This document shows, piece after piece, positions 1-8,689 of a stretch of 64,000 bases of DNA. This stretch comes from Hydrogenophaga crocea. GTDB lineage: Bacteria; Pseudomonadota; Gammaproteobacteria; Burkholderiales; Burkholderiaceae_C. Below the pieces are notes generated by a model. The model saw only the letters and a list, made by a program, of their open reading frames with translations. It had not been told where the DNA came from and did no database searches. The stretch's first letter is position 1; each line of letters begins with the position of its first letter. The DNA lies in the NCBI RefSeq assembly GCF_011388215.1, contig NZ_CP049989.1, positions 2,728,001 to 2,792,000 on the forward strand, written 5' to 3'. The translations under genes and the position numbers were made by a program.

Positions 1-664
1 GGGCCTGGCGCGCTGGGAATCGGTGACCGGGGGCAACAAGGGCCTGATGGTCAACTACCCGCAGCTCTTCGGCTGGGCGCTCGACACCACGCAGAGCTTC
101 TACTTCCTGTGCCTGGTGGTGTGCGTGGCGAGCACGCTGGCCATCGTGAACCTCATGCGCTCGCCCACCGGCCGCGCCTTCGTGGCCATCCGCGACTCGG
201 AGATCTCGGCACAGAGCATGGGCATCCACCTGGCGCGCTACAAGACGCTGTCGTTCGCGCTCTCGGCCGCGCTCGCGGGCCTGGGCGGCGCGCTCTACGC
301 GCACAAGATCCAGTTCCTCTCGCCCGAGCAGTTCTCCATCATCCAGTCGATCGACCTGCTGCTGATGGTGGTGATCGGCGGCCTGGGCTCGATCCACGGC
401 GCCTTCCTGGGCGCGATCTTCCTGATCGTGATGCCGCAGCTCATCGCGCTCGGCAAGGACTACCTGCCCGACGCCATCGGCCAGGCCGCGGGCCTGCAGG
501 GCACGGTCTACGGCCTGGTGCTGATCGCCTTCGTGCTGTTCGAGCCCATGGGCCTGTACGGCCGATGGCTCAAGGTGCGCACCTACTTCCAGCTCTTCCC
601 GTTCTACCGCAAGGGCATGTTCAAGCGGCAGAAGTCGTTCCAGAAATCGGACCGCCTGAAATGA
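1..664 (+). CDS. livM: Branched-chain amino acid-type ABC transporter permease LivM, 5' end missing
   Basis: This is the C-terminal part (about 220 codons) of a LivM-family inner-membrane permease; the open frame runs in from the left edge, so the start lies outside the window. Hydrophobic segments alternate with the family loop around 'GRAFVAIRDSEISAQSMG', the cytoplasmic EAA-like region that contacts the ATPases. A late 'GGLGSIHGAFLGA' membrane segment is also typical. The stop overlaps the start of livG by four bases (ATGA), so the genes are translationally coupled. The transported compound is not readable from the permease; the acyl-CoA ligase downstream suggests an organic acid rather than an amino acid. 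Confidence 0.93.
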   Translation, partial: GLARWESVTGGNKGLMVNYPQLFGWALDTTQSFYFLCLVVCVASTLAIVNLMRSPTGRAFVAIRDSEISAQSMGIHLARYKTLSFALSAALAGLGGALYAHKIQFLSPEQFSIIQSIDLLLMVVIGGLGSIHGAFLGAIFLIVMPQLIALGKDYLPDAIGQAAGLQGTVYGLVLIAFVLFEPMGLYGRWLKVRTYFQLFPFYRKGMFKRQKSFQKSDRLK

Positions 665-1500
665 GCAGCACCATGAACGACGACACCCTGCTCTCGGCGA
701 AGAACCTCAGCGTGCGCTTCGGCGGCGTGCTCGCGGTCAACAACGTGAGCTTCGACGTGAAGAAGGGCGAGGTCTTCACCCTGATCGGCCCCAACGGCGC
801 GGGCAAGACCACGGTGTTCAACCTCATCAGCCGCATCTACACGCCCACCACCGGCAGCATCGACTACGCGGGCCCGAACGGCGCGCTGCGGCTCACCGAC
901 CAGCCGCCGCACGCGATCGCGGGCCTGGGCATCGCGCGCACCTTCCAGAACATCGAGCTGTTCGAGCACGCCACCGTGCTGCAGAACCTGCTGATCGGGC
1001 GCCACACGCACCGCAAGACCGGCCTGTGGAGCGAGATCTTCTTCACGCGCAAGACGCGCGCGGCCGAGATCGAGGCGCGCGAGCGCGTCGAGCACGTGAT
1101 CGACCTGCTCGACCTGCAGCACCACCGCGAGAGCATGGTCGCCGGCCTGCCCTACGGCGTGCGCAAGGTGGTCGAGCTCGCGCGCGCCCTGTGCACCGAG
1201 CCGCGGCTGCTGCTGCTCGACGAGCCCTCCTCGGGCCTGAACGTGGAAGAGACCGAGGACATGGCCTTCTGGATCACCGACATCAAGAACGAGCTCGGCA
1301 TCACGGTGCTGATGGTCGAGCACGACATGAGCCTGGTCTCCAAGGTGTCCGACCGCGTGCTCGCCATGAGCATGGGCACCGAGCTCGCCACCGGCACGCC
1401 GGCCGAGGTGCAAAGCCACCCGGGCGTGATCGAGGCCTACCTGGGCAGCGTGGACGACGTGTCCAGCCTGCGCCGCGAAAACGCCAAGGTGTCCGCATGA
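661..1500 (+). CDS. livG: Liv-type ABC transporter ATP-binding protein LivG
   Basis: Cytoplasmic ATPase of the importer, 279 residues, usual length. Walker A is GPNGAGKT at residues 43-50. Walker B is LLLLDEP followed by SSGLN, and the switch His lies in MVEHDMSLV. The ABC signature is the degenerate LPYGVRK, normal for LivG, which carries LSYG-type signatures. The start ATG at 661 overlaps the livM stop by four bases; a second in-frame ATG lies 12 bases on. The stop overlaps the livF start in the same way. It should form a heterodimer with LivF beneath the LivH/LivM permeases. Confidence 0.95.
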   Translation: MSSTMNDDTLLSAKNLSVRFGGVLAVNNVSFDVKKGEVFTLIGPNGAGKTTVFNLISRIYTPTTGSIDYAGPNGALRLTDQPPHAIAGLGIARTFQNIELFEHATVLQNLLIGRHTHRKTGLWSEIFFTRKTRAAEIEARERVEHVIDLLDLQHHRESMVAGLPYGVRKVVELARALCTEPRLLLLDEPSSGLNVEETEDMAFWITDIKNELGITVLMVEHDMSLVSKVSDRVLAMSMGTELATGTPAEVQSHPGVIEAYLGSVDDVSSLRRENAKVSA

Positions 1501-2285
1501 GCGTGCCCACTTCCGACGCGCCCGTTCTCAAGCTCTCCAACGTGGAGAGCGCCTACGGCCCGATCAAGGCCATCCGCGGCGTCAGCCTGCAGGTGCGCCG
1601 CGGCGAGATCGCCACCGTGCTGGGCAGCAACGGCGCGGGCAAGACCACCATCCTCAAGACCATCAGCGGCATCATCGATCCGCGCAAGGGCACGGTGGAG
1701 TTCAAGGGCGAGAACATCACCGCGCAAGACCCGGCGCAGATCGTGCAGCAGGGCCTGCTGCACGTGCCCGAGGGGCGCGAGGTGTTCCCGCTGCTGAGCG
1801 TGCGCGACAACCTGCTCATGGGCGCCTACACCCGCAAGGACCGCGACGGCGTGGCGCGCGACATGGAAGCCGTGTTCGCCTACTTCCCCATCCTGAAGGA
1901 GCGCGCCGCGCAGGACGCCGGCCTGCTCTCGGGCGGCCAGCAGCAGATGCTCGCGATCAGCCGCGCGCTCATGGCCAACCCCGACCTGATCCTGCTCGAC
2001 GAGCCCAGCCTGGGCCTGTCGCCCAAGCTCACCAAGGAGATCTTCGAGATCGTGGTGCGCATCAACCGCGAGCGCGGCACCACCATCCTGCTGGTCGAGC
2101 AGAACGCCAACATGGCGCTCAACGCGTCCGACTACGGCTATGTGCTCGAGAACGGCCGCATCGTGATGGAAGACACCTGCGCCCGCCTGCGCGAGAAAGA
2201 CGACATCAAGGAGTTCTACCTCGGCATGAAGGAACAGGGCGTGCGGGCCGACCGGCGCTGGAAGAAAAAGAAGAACTGGAGATAA
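1497..2285 (+). CDS. livF: Liv-type ABC transporter ATP-binding protein LivF
   Basis: Second ATPase of the importer, 262 residues. Walker A is GSNGAGKT (residues 43-50), the signature is the canonical LSGGQQQ, Walker B is LILLDEP, and the H-loop position is replaced by Gln in LLVEQNAN, as usual in LivF. The C-terminus carries a short, very basic tail (RRWKKKKNWR) beyond the normal LivF end; I infer this is a feature of the subfamily encoded beside acyl-CoA ligases. The start ATG overlaps the livG stop by four bases. The acyl-CoA ligase begins four bases after the stop. Confidence 0.94.
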   Translation: MSVPTSDAPVLKLSNVESAYGPIKAIRGVSLQVRRGEIATVLGSNGAGKTTILKTISGIIDPRKGTVEFKGENITAQDPAQIVQQGLLHVPEGREVFPLLSVRDNLLMGAYTRKDRDGVARDMEAVFAYFPILKERAAQDAGLLSGGQQQMLAISRALMANPDLILLDEPSLGLSPKLTKEIFEIVVRINRERGTTILLVEQNANMALNASDYGYVLENGRIVMEDTCARLREKDDIKEFYLGMKEQGVRADRRWKKKKNWR

Positions 2286-2288
2286 GGC

Positions 2289-4145
2289 ATGAGCAACCTC
2301 TGGGACCTCTCTCACATCCAACCCGAGACCCGCGTGGTGCTCGATGGCGAAACCATTCCCGCGATGTTCTGGAACGGCGTGAAGGCGCGCGGCCCCCACG
2401 TGTGGATGCGTCAGAAGGACTTCGGCATCTGGCGCAGCTGGACCTGGGACCAGACCGGCGCCGCGGTGCGCGAGATCGCACACGGCCTGATGGCGCTGGG
2501 CTTCGCGCCGCGCGAGACCGCGTCCATCCTGTCGAACACCACCATCGAATGGGTGCTGGCCGACCTCGCGGTGCTGAGCGCGGGCGGCGTGGCCAACGGC
2601 ATCTACCCCACCGACGCGGCCGAGCAGGTGCACTACCTGTGCGAAGACTCGCGCACCACGGTGCTGTTCGTGGAAGACGACGAGCAGCTCGACAAGGCGC
2701 TCGAGGTGCGCGATCGCCTGCCGCTGCTGCGCAAGATCGTGGTGGTCGACATGGACGGCCTGCGCGAGTTCCACGACGAGCAGGTGATGAGCCTGGACGC
2801 GCTGCGCGCGCTGGGTCGCGAGCACCTGAAGGCGCATGCGGGCGAGCTGGAGCAGCGCGTGGCCGGCGTGAAGCCCGAAGACCTGGCGATCCTGGTCTAC
2901 ACCTCGGGCACCACCGGCAAGCCCAAGGGGGCCATGCATTCGCACAAGGGCCTGGTCTACACCGTGCGCGGCTACAACACGCTGATCTCGCGCGACCAGA
3001 ACGACGAGTGCATGTGCTTCCTGCCGCTGTGCCACATCGCCGAGCGCATGGGCGGCGAGTACTTCTCGCTCTACACCGGCGCCAAGCTCAACTTCGTCGA
3101 GAACCCCGAGACCGTGCCCGAGAACGTGCGCGAGATCGCGCCCACGGTGTTCACCGCCGTGCCGCGCGTGTGGGAGAAGTTCTACTCGGGCGTGATGATC
3201 GCGCTCAAGGAAGCCGGTCCGGTGCAGCAGGCCACCTACGCCTGGGCCATCGGCGTGGGGCAGCGCGTGGCCGACCTCGTGCTCAAGGGCGAGACCGTGC
3301 CCGAGAGCCTGAAGCTGCAGTTCAAGCTCGCGCGGCTGCTCGCGCTGGACAACGTGCGCAAGCTCATCGGCATCCACCGCTCGCGCTTCCTCGTCACGGG
3401 CGCGGCGCCCATTTCGCCCGACCTGGTGCGCTGGTACCTCGCGCTGGGCGTGCCCATGCTCGAGGTCTGGGGCATGACCGAGACCTGCGGCGCGTCCACC
3501 GGCATCCCGGCCGAGCGCATCAAGCCCGGCAGCATCGGCCCCGCGGCCCAGTACAACGAGGTGCGTCTCGACCCCGCCACGGGCGAGATCCTGGTGCGCG
3601 GGCCCAACGTGTTCATGGGCTACCTGAACCTGCCCGAGAAAACCGCCGAGACGCTCGACGCCGACGGCTGGCTGCACACCGGCGACGTGGGCACGGTCGA
3701 CGAAGACGGCTTCTTCCGCATCACCGACCGCATGAAGGACATCATCATCACCGCGGGCGGCAAGAACATCACGCCCAGCGAGTTCGAGAACGAGCTCAAG
3801 TTCTCGCCCTACATCACCGACGCGGTGGTCATCGGCGACCAGCGCAAGTACCTCACGGTGATCATCATGATCGACCAGGAGAACGTCGAGAAATTCGCGC
3901 AGGACAACGACATCCCGTTCTCCAACTACGCCAGCCTCACGCGCGCGCCCGAGGTGCAGCAGCTGATCCAGGACGTGATCGACGCGGCCAACAAGAAGTT
4001 CGCGCGCGTCGAGCAGGTCAAGAAGTTCTGGCTGCTCGACACCCAGCTCAGCGCCGAAGACGAAGAGCTCACGCCCACCATGAAGCTCAAGCGCAAGCTG
4101 GTGCAGCAGAAGTACGCCGAACAGATCGAAGCCATGTACCGCTGA
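2289..4145 (+). CDS. AMP-dependent acyl-CoA synthetase (long-chain fatty acid-CoA ligase type)
   Basis: 618 residues, the size of FadD15/FAA-type ligases. The AMP-binding P-loop begins at Tyr204 (YTSGTTGKPKG, 204-214). The later motifs are also present: GMTETCG for adenylate binding, the GWLHTGD hinge region, and ITAGGKNI before the C-terminal lid. The enzyme forms an acyl-adenylate and transfers the acyl group to CoA. Its place inside the transporter operon (four bases after livF, before two binding proteins) suggests vectorial activation of the imported acid. GGAGATAAGG just upstream gives a plausible ribosome site. The acid could be a fatty or aromatic/alicyclic acid; the sequence does not decide. 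Confidence 0.9.
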   Translation: MSNLWDLSHIQPETRVVLDGETIPAMFWNGVKARGPHVWMRQKDFGIWRSWTWDQTGAAVREIAHGLMALGFAPRETASILSNTTIEWVLADLAVLSAGGVANGIYPTDAAEQVHYLCEDSRTTVLFVEDDEQLDKALEVRDRLPLLRKIVVVDMDGLREFHDEQVMSLDALRALGREHLKAHAGELEQRVAGVKPEDLAILVYTSGTTGKPKGAMHSHKGLVYTVRGYNTLISRDQNDECMCFLPLCHIAERMGGEYFSLYTGAKLNFVENPETVPENVREIAPTVFTAVPRVWEKFYSGVMIALKEAGPVQQATYAWAIGVGQRVADLVLKGETVPESLKLQFKLARLLALDNVRKLIGIHRSRFLVTGAAPISPDLVRWYLALGVPMLEVWGMTETCGASTGIPAERIKPGSIGPAAQYNEVRLDPATGEILVRGPNVFMGYLNLPEKTAETLDADGWLHTGDVGTVDEDGFFRITDRMKDIIITAGGKNITPSEFENELKFSPYITDAVVIGDQRKYLTVIIMIDQENVEKFAQDNDIPFSNYASLTRAPEVQQLIQDVIDAANKKFARVEQVKKFWLLDTQLSAEDEELTPTMKLKRKLVQQKYAEQIEAMYR

Positions 4146-4170
4146 CGCGGTCCCACCGGAGTCCCCTTCC

Positions 4171-5337
4171 ATGCCCCTTCGCCACACCCTGACCGCCCTC
4201 GCGCTCACCCTCGCCGCCGGCGCCGCCCTGGCCCAGCCGCAGCAGGGCGTGAGCAAGGACGAGATCGTCCTCGGCTCGATTCAAGACCTCTCGGGCCCGC
4301 TGGCCGGTTTCGGCAAATCGATCCGCCTGGGCATGCTGCTGCGCGTGGACGAGATCAACGAGCAGGGCGGCATCAATGGCCGCAAGCTGCGGCTGCAGAT
4401 CGAGGACAGCAAGTATGACCCGCGCAACGCCGTGCTGGCGGCGCAGAAGCTGGTCAACCAGGACAAGATCTTCGCCATGGTGGCCCACCTGGGCACCGCG
4501 CAGAACATGGCCGCCATGCCGGTGCAGTTCCAGAAGAACGTGGTGAACTTCATGCCCGTGACGGCCGCGCGCGAGATGTTCGAGCCGCTGCACCGCCTCA
4601 AGTTCGCCAACGCCACGCCCTACTACGACCAGGTGCGCGTGTTCCTGCCGCAGATCGTGAAAGAGAAGAAGCCCAAGGCCGTCTGCGCGATCTACCAGGA
4701 CGACGAGTTCGGCCTCGAGGTGCTGCGTGGCGCCGAAGAAGGCCTCAAGGCCGTGAACATGCAACTGGTCGAGAAGACCTCGTTCAAGCGCGGCGCCACC
4801 GATTTCGCCTCGCAGGTCGCGCGCATGAAGGCCTCCAACTGCGACTTCGTGGTGCTGGGCACCATCATCCGCGAGACCATCGGCACCATCGCGACCGCGC
4901 GCAAGATGGACTTCAACCCGGTGTTCTTCGGCACGCAGGCCGCCTACACCGACCTGATCCACAAGCTCGGCGGCCCCGCCATGAACGGCCTGTACGCCAC
5001 CATGGGCACGCAGCACCCCTACCTCGACGAGGCCTCGCAGCCGATCCGCTTCTGGGCCAACAAGTACCAGACCAAGTTCAACGAAGACCCCAACGTCTTC
5101 TCGGTGTACGGCTACAACGCCATCGACCTGTTCGCGCGCGCCGCGGGCAAGGCCGGCCCCAACCTCAGCACCGACAGCTTCGTGAAGGCCATGGACAGCA
5201 TGACCGTGCCGCCCGACATCTTCGGCACCGCCCAGCTCACCTACTCGCCGCAGAAGCGCATCGGCAGCATGGCGGTGCGCCTGTCGCAGATCCAGGACGG
5301 CCGCTGGAAGGTCATCTCGGACTACGTGACCCAGTGA
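4171..5337 (+). CDS. Periplasmic substrate-binding protein of Liv-type ABC transporter (copy 1)
   Basis: 388 residues, Peripla_BP_6 type. The first 21 residues form a signal peptide ending in AALA before QPQQG. The mature protein opens with the family pattern 'EIVLGSIQDLSGPLAGFGK'. A typical hinge/ligand-loop block (AQNMAAMPVQFQKN) follows, then the second lobe motif ELGTI/ETIGTIATARK. It delivers ligand to the LivHMGF complex. It is closely similar along its whole length to the next gene, so the pair is a tandem duplication. Ribosome site CGGAG lies upstream of the ATG. Confidence 0.93.
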   Translation: MPLRHTLTALALTLAAGAALAQPQQGVSKDEIVLGSIQDLSGPLAGFGKSIRLGMLLRVDEINEQGGINGRKLRLQIEDSKYDPRNAVLAAQKLVNQDKIFAMVAHLGTAQNMAAMPVQFQKNVVNFMPVTAAREMFEPLHRLKFANATPYYDQVRVFLPQIVKEKKPKAVCAIYQDDEFGLEVLRGAEEGLKAVNMQLVEKTSFKRGATDFASQVARMKASNCDFVVLGTIIRETIGTIATARKMDFNPVFFGTQAAYTDLIHKLGGPAMNGLYATMGTQHPYLDEASQPIRFWANKYQTKFNEDPNVFSVYGYNAIDLFARAAGKAGPNLSTDSFVKAMDSMTVPPDIFGTAQLTYSPQKRIGSMAVRLSQIQDGRWKVISDYVTQ

Positions 5338-5434
5338 GCCTGGCGCACGGCGCCGGGAAGGGTTTTTCCGCATCACCGGGCCGGTGAAACGGCCCATCAT
5401 CCCCGCGGGGACCACACCTCAGGAGACATCGGCA
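5338..5434 (+). promoter_or_regulatory. Intergenic hairpins between the two binding-protein genes
   Basis: The 97-base gap contains a short GGCGC/GCGCC hairpin followed ten bases later by five Ts, and a 6-bp palindrome CACCGG-g-CCGGTG at 5374-5386. These could lower read-through or stabilise an upstream transcript end, giving unequal expression of the two binding proteins. The ribosome site AGGAGA (5421-5426) fixes the start of the second gene at 5435. No clear promoter is visible. Confidence 0.35.
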
Positions 5435-6631
5435 ATGAAGAAGATTCCATCGGGCCTGATCGGCGCCGCCGTCGTGCTGACCGCCACCCTGCCCCTGGCC
5501 ACCGGCGCGCTCGCGCAGGCCACGCAGGGCGTGAGCAAGGACGAGATCGTCCTCGGCTCCATTCAAGACCTCTCGGGCCCGATCGCGGGCTTCGGCAAGC
5601 AGGTGCGCCTGGGCATGATGCTGCGCGTCGACGAAGCCAACGAGCAGGGCGGCCTCAACGGCCGCAAGATCAAGCTCATCGTCGAAGACTCCAAGTACGA
5701 CCCGCGCAACGCGGTGCTCGCGGCGCAGAAGCTGGTCAACCAGGACAAGATCTTCGCCATGATCGGCCACATCGGCACGGCGCAGAACATGGCCGCCATG
5801 CCGGTGCAGTTCCAGAAGAACGTCATCAACTTCTTCCCCGTGACGGCCGCGCGCGAGATGTACGAGCCCTTCCACAAGCTCAAGTACAGCTTCGCCGCCA
5901 CCTACTACGACCAGATGCGCGTGGCCGTGCCCATGCTCGCCAAGGAAAAGGGCTCGAAGAAGATCTGCGCCATGTACCAGGACGACGAGTTCGGCCTGGA
6001 AGTCAAGCGCGGCGCCGAAGACGGCCTGAAGGCCGCGGGCATGGCGATGGCGGCCGAGACCACCTACAAGCGCGGCGCCACCGACTTCGCCTCGCAGATG
6101 CAGAAGCTCGCGTCCGAGCAGTGCGACATGGTGGTGCTGGGCACCATCATCCGCGAGACCATCGGCGCCATCGCCACCGCGCGCCGGCTCAACTTCAACC
6201 CGACCTTCATCGGCTCGAGCGCGGCCTACACCGACCTGATCCACAAGCTCGGCGGCCCCGCCATGAACGGCCTGTACGCCACCATGACGGTGCAGCACCC
6301 CTACCTCGACTCGGCCTCGCAGCCGATCCGCTTCTGGGCCACCAAGTACCAGACCAAATTCAACGAAGAGCCCACGGTGTTCTCGGTGTACGGCTACAGC
6401 GCCATGGACGCCTTCATCCGCGCGGCGACCAAGGCGGGCAACAACCTGACCACCGACAGCTTCATCAAGGCCATGGACACCATGACCATCCCGCCCGACA
6501 TCTTCGGCAGCGCCGAGATGACCTTCAGCCCCACCAAGCGCCTGGGCAGCAACGCCACGCGCGTGTCGCAGCTGGTGGACAACCGCTGGAAGGTCACCAC
6601 CGAGTACATGAACACCAACGCTTCGAAGTAA
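5435..6631 (+). CDS. Periplasmic substrate-binding protein of Liv-type ABC transporter (copy 2)
   Basis: 398 residues. I chose the ATG at 5435 because AGGAGA sits nine bases upstream and it yields a clean signal peptide (about 27 residues, ending TGALA before QATQG). An earlier in-frame ATG at 5384 would add 17 hydrophilic residues before the signal. Many blocks are identical to copy 1 (GVSKDEIVLGSIQDLSGP, NQDKIFAM, YQTKFNE). Differences cluster in loops, consistent with altered ligand range. It is the last gene of the transporter operon, followed by the terminator at 6678. Confidence 0.93.
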   Translation: MKKIPSGLIGAAVVLTATLPLATGALAQATQGVSKDEIVLGSIQDLSGPIAGFGKQVRLGMMLRVDEANEQGGLNGRKIKLIVEDSKYDPRNAVLAAQKLVNQDKIFAMIGHIGTAQNMAAMPVQFQKNVINFFPVTAAREMYEPFHKLKYSFAATYYDQMRVAVPMLAKEKGSKKICAMYQDDEFGLEVKRGAEDGLKAAGMAMAAETTYKRGATDFASQMQKLASEQCDMVVLGTIIRETIGAIATARRLNFNPTFIGSSAAYTDLIHKLGGPAMNGLYATMTVQHPYLDSASQPIRFWATKYQTKFNEEPTVFSVYGYSAMDAFIRAATKAGNNLTTDSFIKAMDTMTIPPDIFGSAEMTFSPTKRLGSNATRVSQLVDNRWKVTTEYMNTNASK

Positions 6632-6677
6632 ACCCGAACGAAGCCCGCGCTGCCCGGCCCACGGGCCATGCGCAGAC

Positions 6678-6710
6678 ACCGCCGCGGCGCGAGCCCCGGC
6701 GGTTTTTTTT
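6678..6710 (+). terminator. Rho-independent terminator of the first Liv operon
   Basis: A 7-bp stem (ACCGCCG at 6678-6684 pairing with CGGCGGT) is followed at once by eight Ts ending at 6710. It lies 46 bases after the stop of the second binding-protein gene and is the strongest intrinsic terminator in this half of the window. Confidence 0.88.
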
Positions 6711-6811
6711 CGTCCCTGGGGATGCCCCCGGGGGAACCCGGTCAGCGCCACAGGCACTCAGGCGCCAGGGTGCCATCGCTCGCACCCCCCGCCCACCGCT
6801 GCCTCTCACGC

Positions 6812-7672
6812 ATGAACCACGTCTCGCTCTCTTTTTCGAAGCAAGCCAGCACTTCGTCGTCGAATTCGCCGTCGAATCGGCCGTCGCACTCGCCGCCGAA
6901 GCAGCCCGCGCCCGCTGCGCAGCGCCCCACCGACCTCAGCAACCTGCTCACCACGCCGCGCACGCCGCAGCCGCTGGACGACGACGCCTGGTCGCTTCAG
7001 GCCCGCCCGCCCGACAGCACGCCCATGGAAGCGCGCCTGCTCGTGAACCACATCGCACGCGGCCTGTACGAATTGGAGCACTGCCTGAGAGACCCCCATT
7101 GCCTGTTGTGGCGTGTCGAGTCGCAACACCAGGCGATGGCCACGGCGCTGCACACCCTGATGACCTGCGACAAAACCGCCGCGCAATGGCAGCAGACCCA
7201 CCGCTTGCTCGTCCGGTTCAAGCAGCAGTGCGAGCGCGCGCAAGTGCGCTACCCGCACCCCTTCGAACCGATCGAGCGGGATGCTTGGCTGCGCGCCCGC
7301 GCCACCTACCGCACCCTCGATGCGCCCAGCCCCGCCGCGCACAGGCCCAGGCCCGACGAACAGGCCCTCACGCCACCCATGCACACCAGCAGCCTCGGCA
7401 AGCGGCCCCGGCTGAGCGCCGCGGCCCTGCAGTCGATCCCGCGGTCCACGCCGCACCCTGGCGGGTTCGACACCGCGTGCCAGATGCAGGCCCTGGCCCT
7501 CGATCTGAAGCGCGCCCTCGACGACAACACGCGTGTCGACCAGGCCGTGCTGGCGCTGCGCAGATTCCAGTCCGACCACCCGCAGGCCCCGGTCGCGGGC
7601 TGGATCGTGCAACTGCAATGGTCGGCTTTCGATCGCCTGGCCGAACGCTGGCCCACCCCCTTGCCCTTCTGA
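6812..7672 (+). CDS. Unrecognised helical protein with Ser/Pro/Asn-rich N-terminus
   Basis: 286 residues from the ATG at 6812; a longer frame from 6668 would translate the terminator region and is unlikely. I do not recognise the family. The first ~35 residues are rich in Ser, Pro and Asn without a hydrophobic core. A helical block rich in Leu, His and Gln follows (about 70-150), then a Pro-rich linker containing a basic GKRPRL patch, then a second helical block (about 220-270). There are no Cys-rich sites, membrane segments or catalytic signatures. It stands alone between a terminator and another orphan on the same strand. An unstructured Ser/Pro/Asn N-terminus is also seen in type III effectors, but nothing else here supports that. 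Confidence 0.65.
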   Translation: MNHVSLSFSKQASTSSSNSPSNRPSHSPPKQPAPAAQRPTDLSNLLTTPRTPQPLDDDAWSLQARPPDSTPMEARLLVNHIARGLYELEHCLRDPHCLLWRVESQHQAMATALHTLMTCDKTAAQWQQTHRLLVRFKQQCERAQVRYPHPFEPIERDAWLRARATYRTLDAPSPAAHRPRPDEQALTPPMHTSSLGKRPRLSAAALQSIPRSTPHPGGFDTACQMQALALDLKRALDDNTRVDQAVLALRRFQSDHPQAPVAGWIVQLQWSAFDRLAERWPTPLPF

Positions 7673-7696
7673 GGCCGCCACCCACGGCGTGTTCGC

Positions 7697-8689
7697 ATGA
7701 AACGATCCTCCTCGCGCGCCGGCCATGGCCAGCCCCTGGCCCCGGCCGCGCCGGCGCGGCAGTCACCGCCCCCGCCGCTGCCCCCTGCGTGGCTGGCCGA
7801 CGTCACGCACCAGCTGCGGCGGCGCAACCAGCTCACGCACGCGATGTTCGGCGTGCGACTGACGCCGGCGGCGCTCGAGCGCCTGATCACCGAGGTCGAG
7901 GCCTTCAACGAAGCGGTCAGGCGGCTGCAGGCCCACCACGACGACCCTGGCCTGTGCCTGCCGATCGCGCGCGCACAGATCGAGCGCGCGCGCTTCGTCT
8001 GCGATCCCCGGTCGAACCCGGCGTCCGGCGCACCGCCCGTGCCCGGGCCTGCCGGAGCCCCACCGCACATCGCCATGCCCGAAGGCGTGGCCGCGCTCAT
8101 GCAGCGCTTCGACACGCTCGACTGCTGGGGTCCGCTCGGCGACGCCCATGCGCAATGGATCGACGAAGGCCTGGCCTGCCTGGAGCGCTGGGCGCACGGG
8201 GGCGCCGATCCGCGAACGGCCTGGGCGCTCCTGCTCATCGACCGGCTGCAGGCGGCGTTCACCGCCCTGCTGTTCTCGGGCCACCAGACCCTGCACGGGC
8301 TGGAGCGCCTGCGGCCCGCGCTGAACGCGTTCGTGGGCCTGTGCGAGCAGTCACAACAACAACGGCCCGGCCCCAGCGCCCTGGAGCCCCCGAGCCGCGA
8401 GCTCGTGGCCCGGGCATGGGGCCTCTGCCGCGCGGGCGCGGGGGCGCAGTGCGCCGAGCCCGACCCGCGCAGCGCGCTGGACAAGGACACCCGGGCGCTC
8501 GCCCAGGCCCTGGCGCAGCGGGACAACCGGCTCGTGCTGCAGTACCGCAACCGGGTGCAGCACGGCCTGCACCTGCAAGGCCTGGCGCCCACCGAGGCGC
8601 AGCAAGGGCTGATCGCCCAGGCCCAGGCCCGCGTGGGCCGGGCGGCGCAAACAGCCCCGCGCTCGCGTGCGACATTCGATTCACACTAG
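7697..8689 (+). CDS. Unrecognised two-block helical protein
   Basis: 330 residues; starts at an ATG 24 bases after the previous gene. Not recognised. The layout resembles its neighbour: a Pro/Ala-rich N-terminus, a helical block (about 35-115, RLITEVEAFNEAVRRL), a Pro/Gly-rich linker (about 115-140), and further helical blocks to the end (RALAQALAQRDNRLV). The shared architecture and tandem position suggest the two genes are distant paralogues or function together; I cannot show sequence homology by eye. No signal peptide or membrane span is visible. Confidence 0.6.
   Translation: MKRSSSRAGHGQPLAPAAPARQSPPPPLPPAWLADVTHQLRRRNQLTHAMFGVRLTPAALERLITEVEAFNEAVRRLQAHHDDPGLCLPIARAQIERARFVCDPRSNPASGAPPVPGPAGAPPHIAMPEGVAALMQRFDTLDCWGPLGDAHAQWIDEGLACLERWAHGGADPRTAWALLLIDRLQAAFTALLFSGHQTLHGLERLRPALNAFVGLCEQSQQQRPGPSALEPPSRELVARAWGLCRAGAGAQCAEPDPRSALDKDTRALAQALAQRDNRLVLQYRNRVQHGLHLQGLAPTEAQQGLIAQAQARVGRAAQTAPRSRATFDSH

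Noticed and set aside
1437..4256. 939-residue open frame on the minus strand
   Set aside because: It is antisense to livF and the acyl-CoA ligase, rich in His/Val/Leu/Ala repeats from GC-rich codon mirroring, with no domain pattern. Other long mirror frames (for example 41011-43656 plus, 15552-18254 plus, 50485-52836 plus) were dropped for the same reason.
5384..5434. Upstream ATG start for the second binding protein
   Set aside because: It would put 17 hydrophilic residues before the signal peptide and ignore the AGGAGA site that serves the ATG at 5435.
6668..6811. Upstream ATG start at 6668 for the orphan at 6812
   Set aside because: The extension translates the terminator stem and T run (a GGFFSS stretch), which is not expected to be coding.
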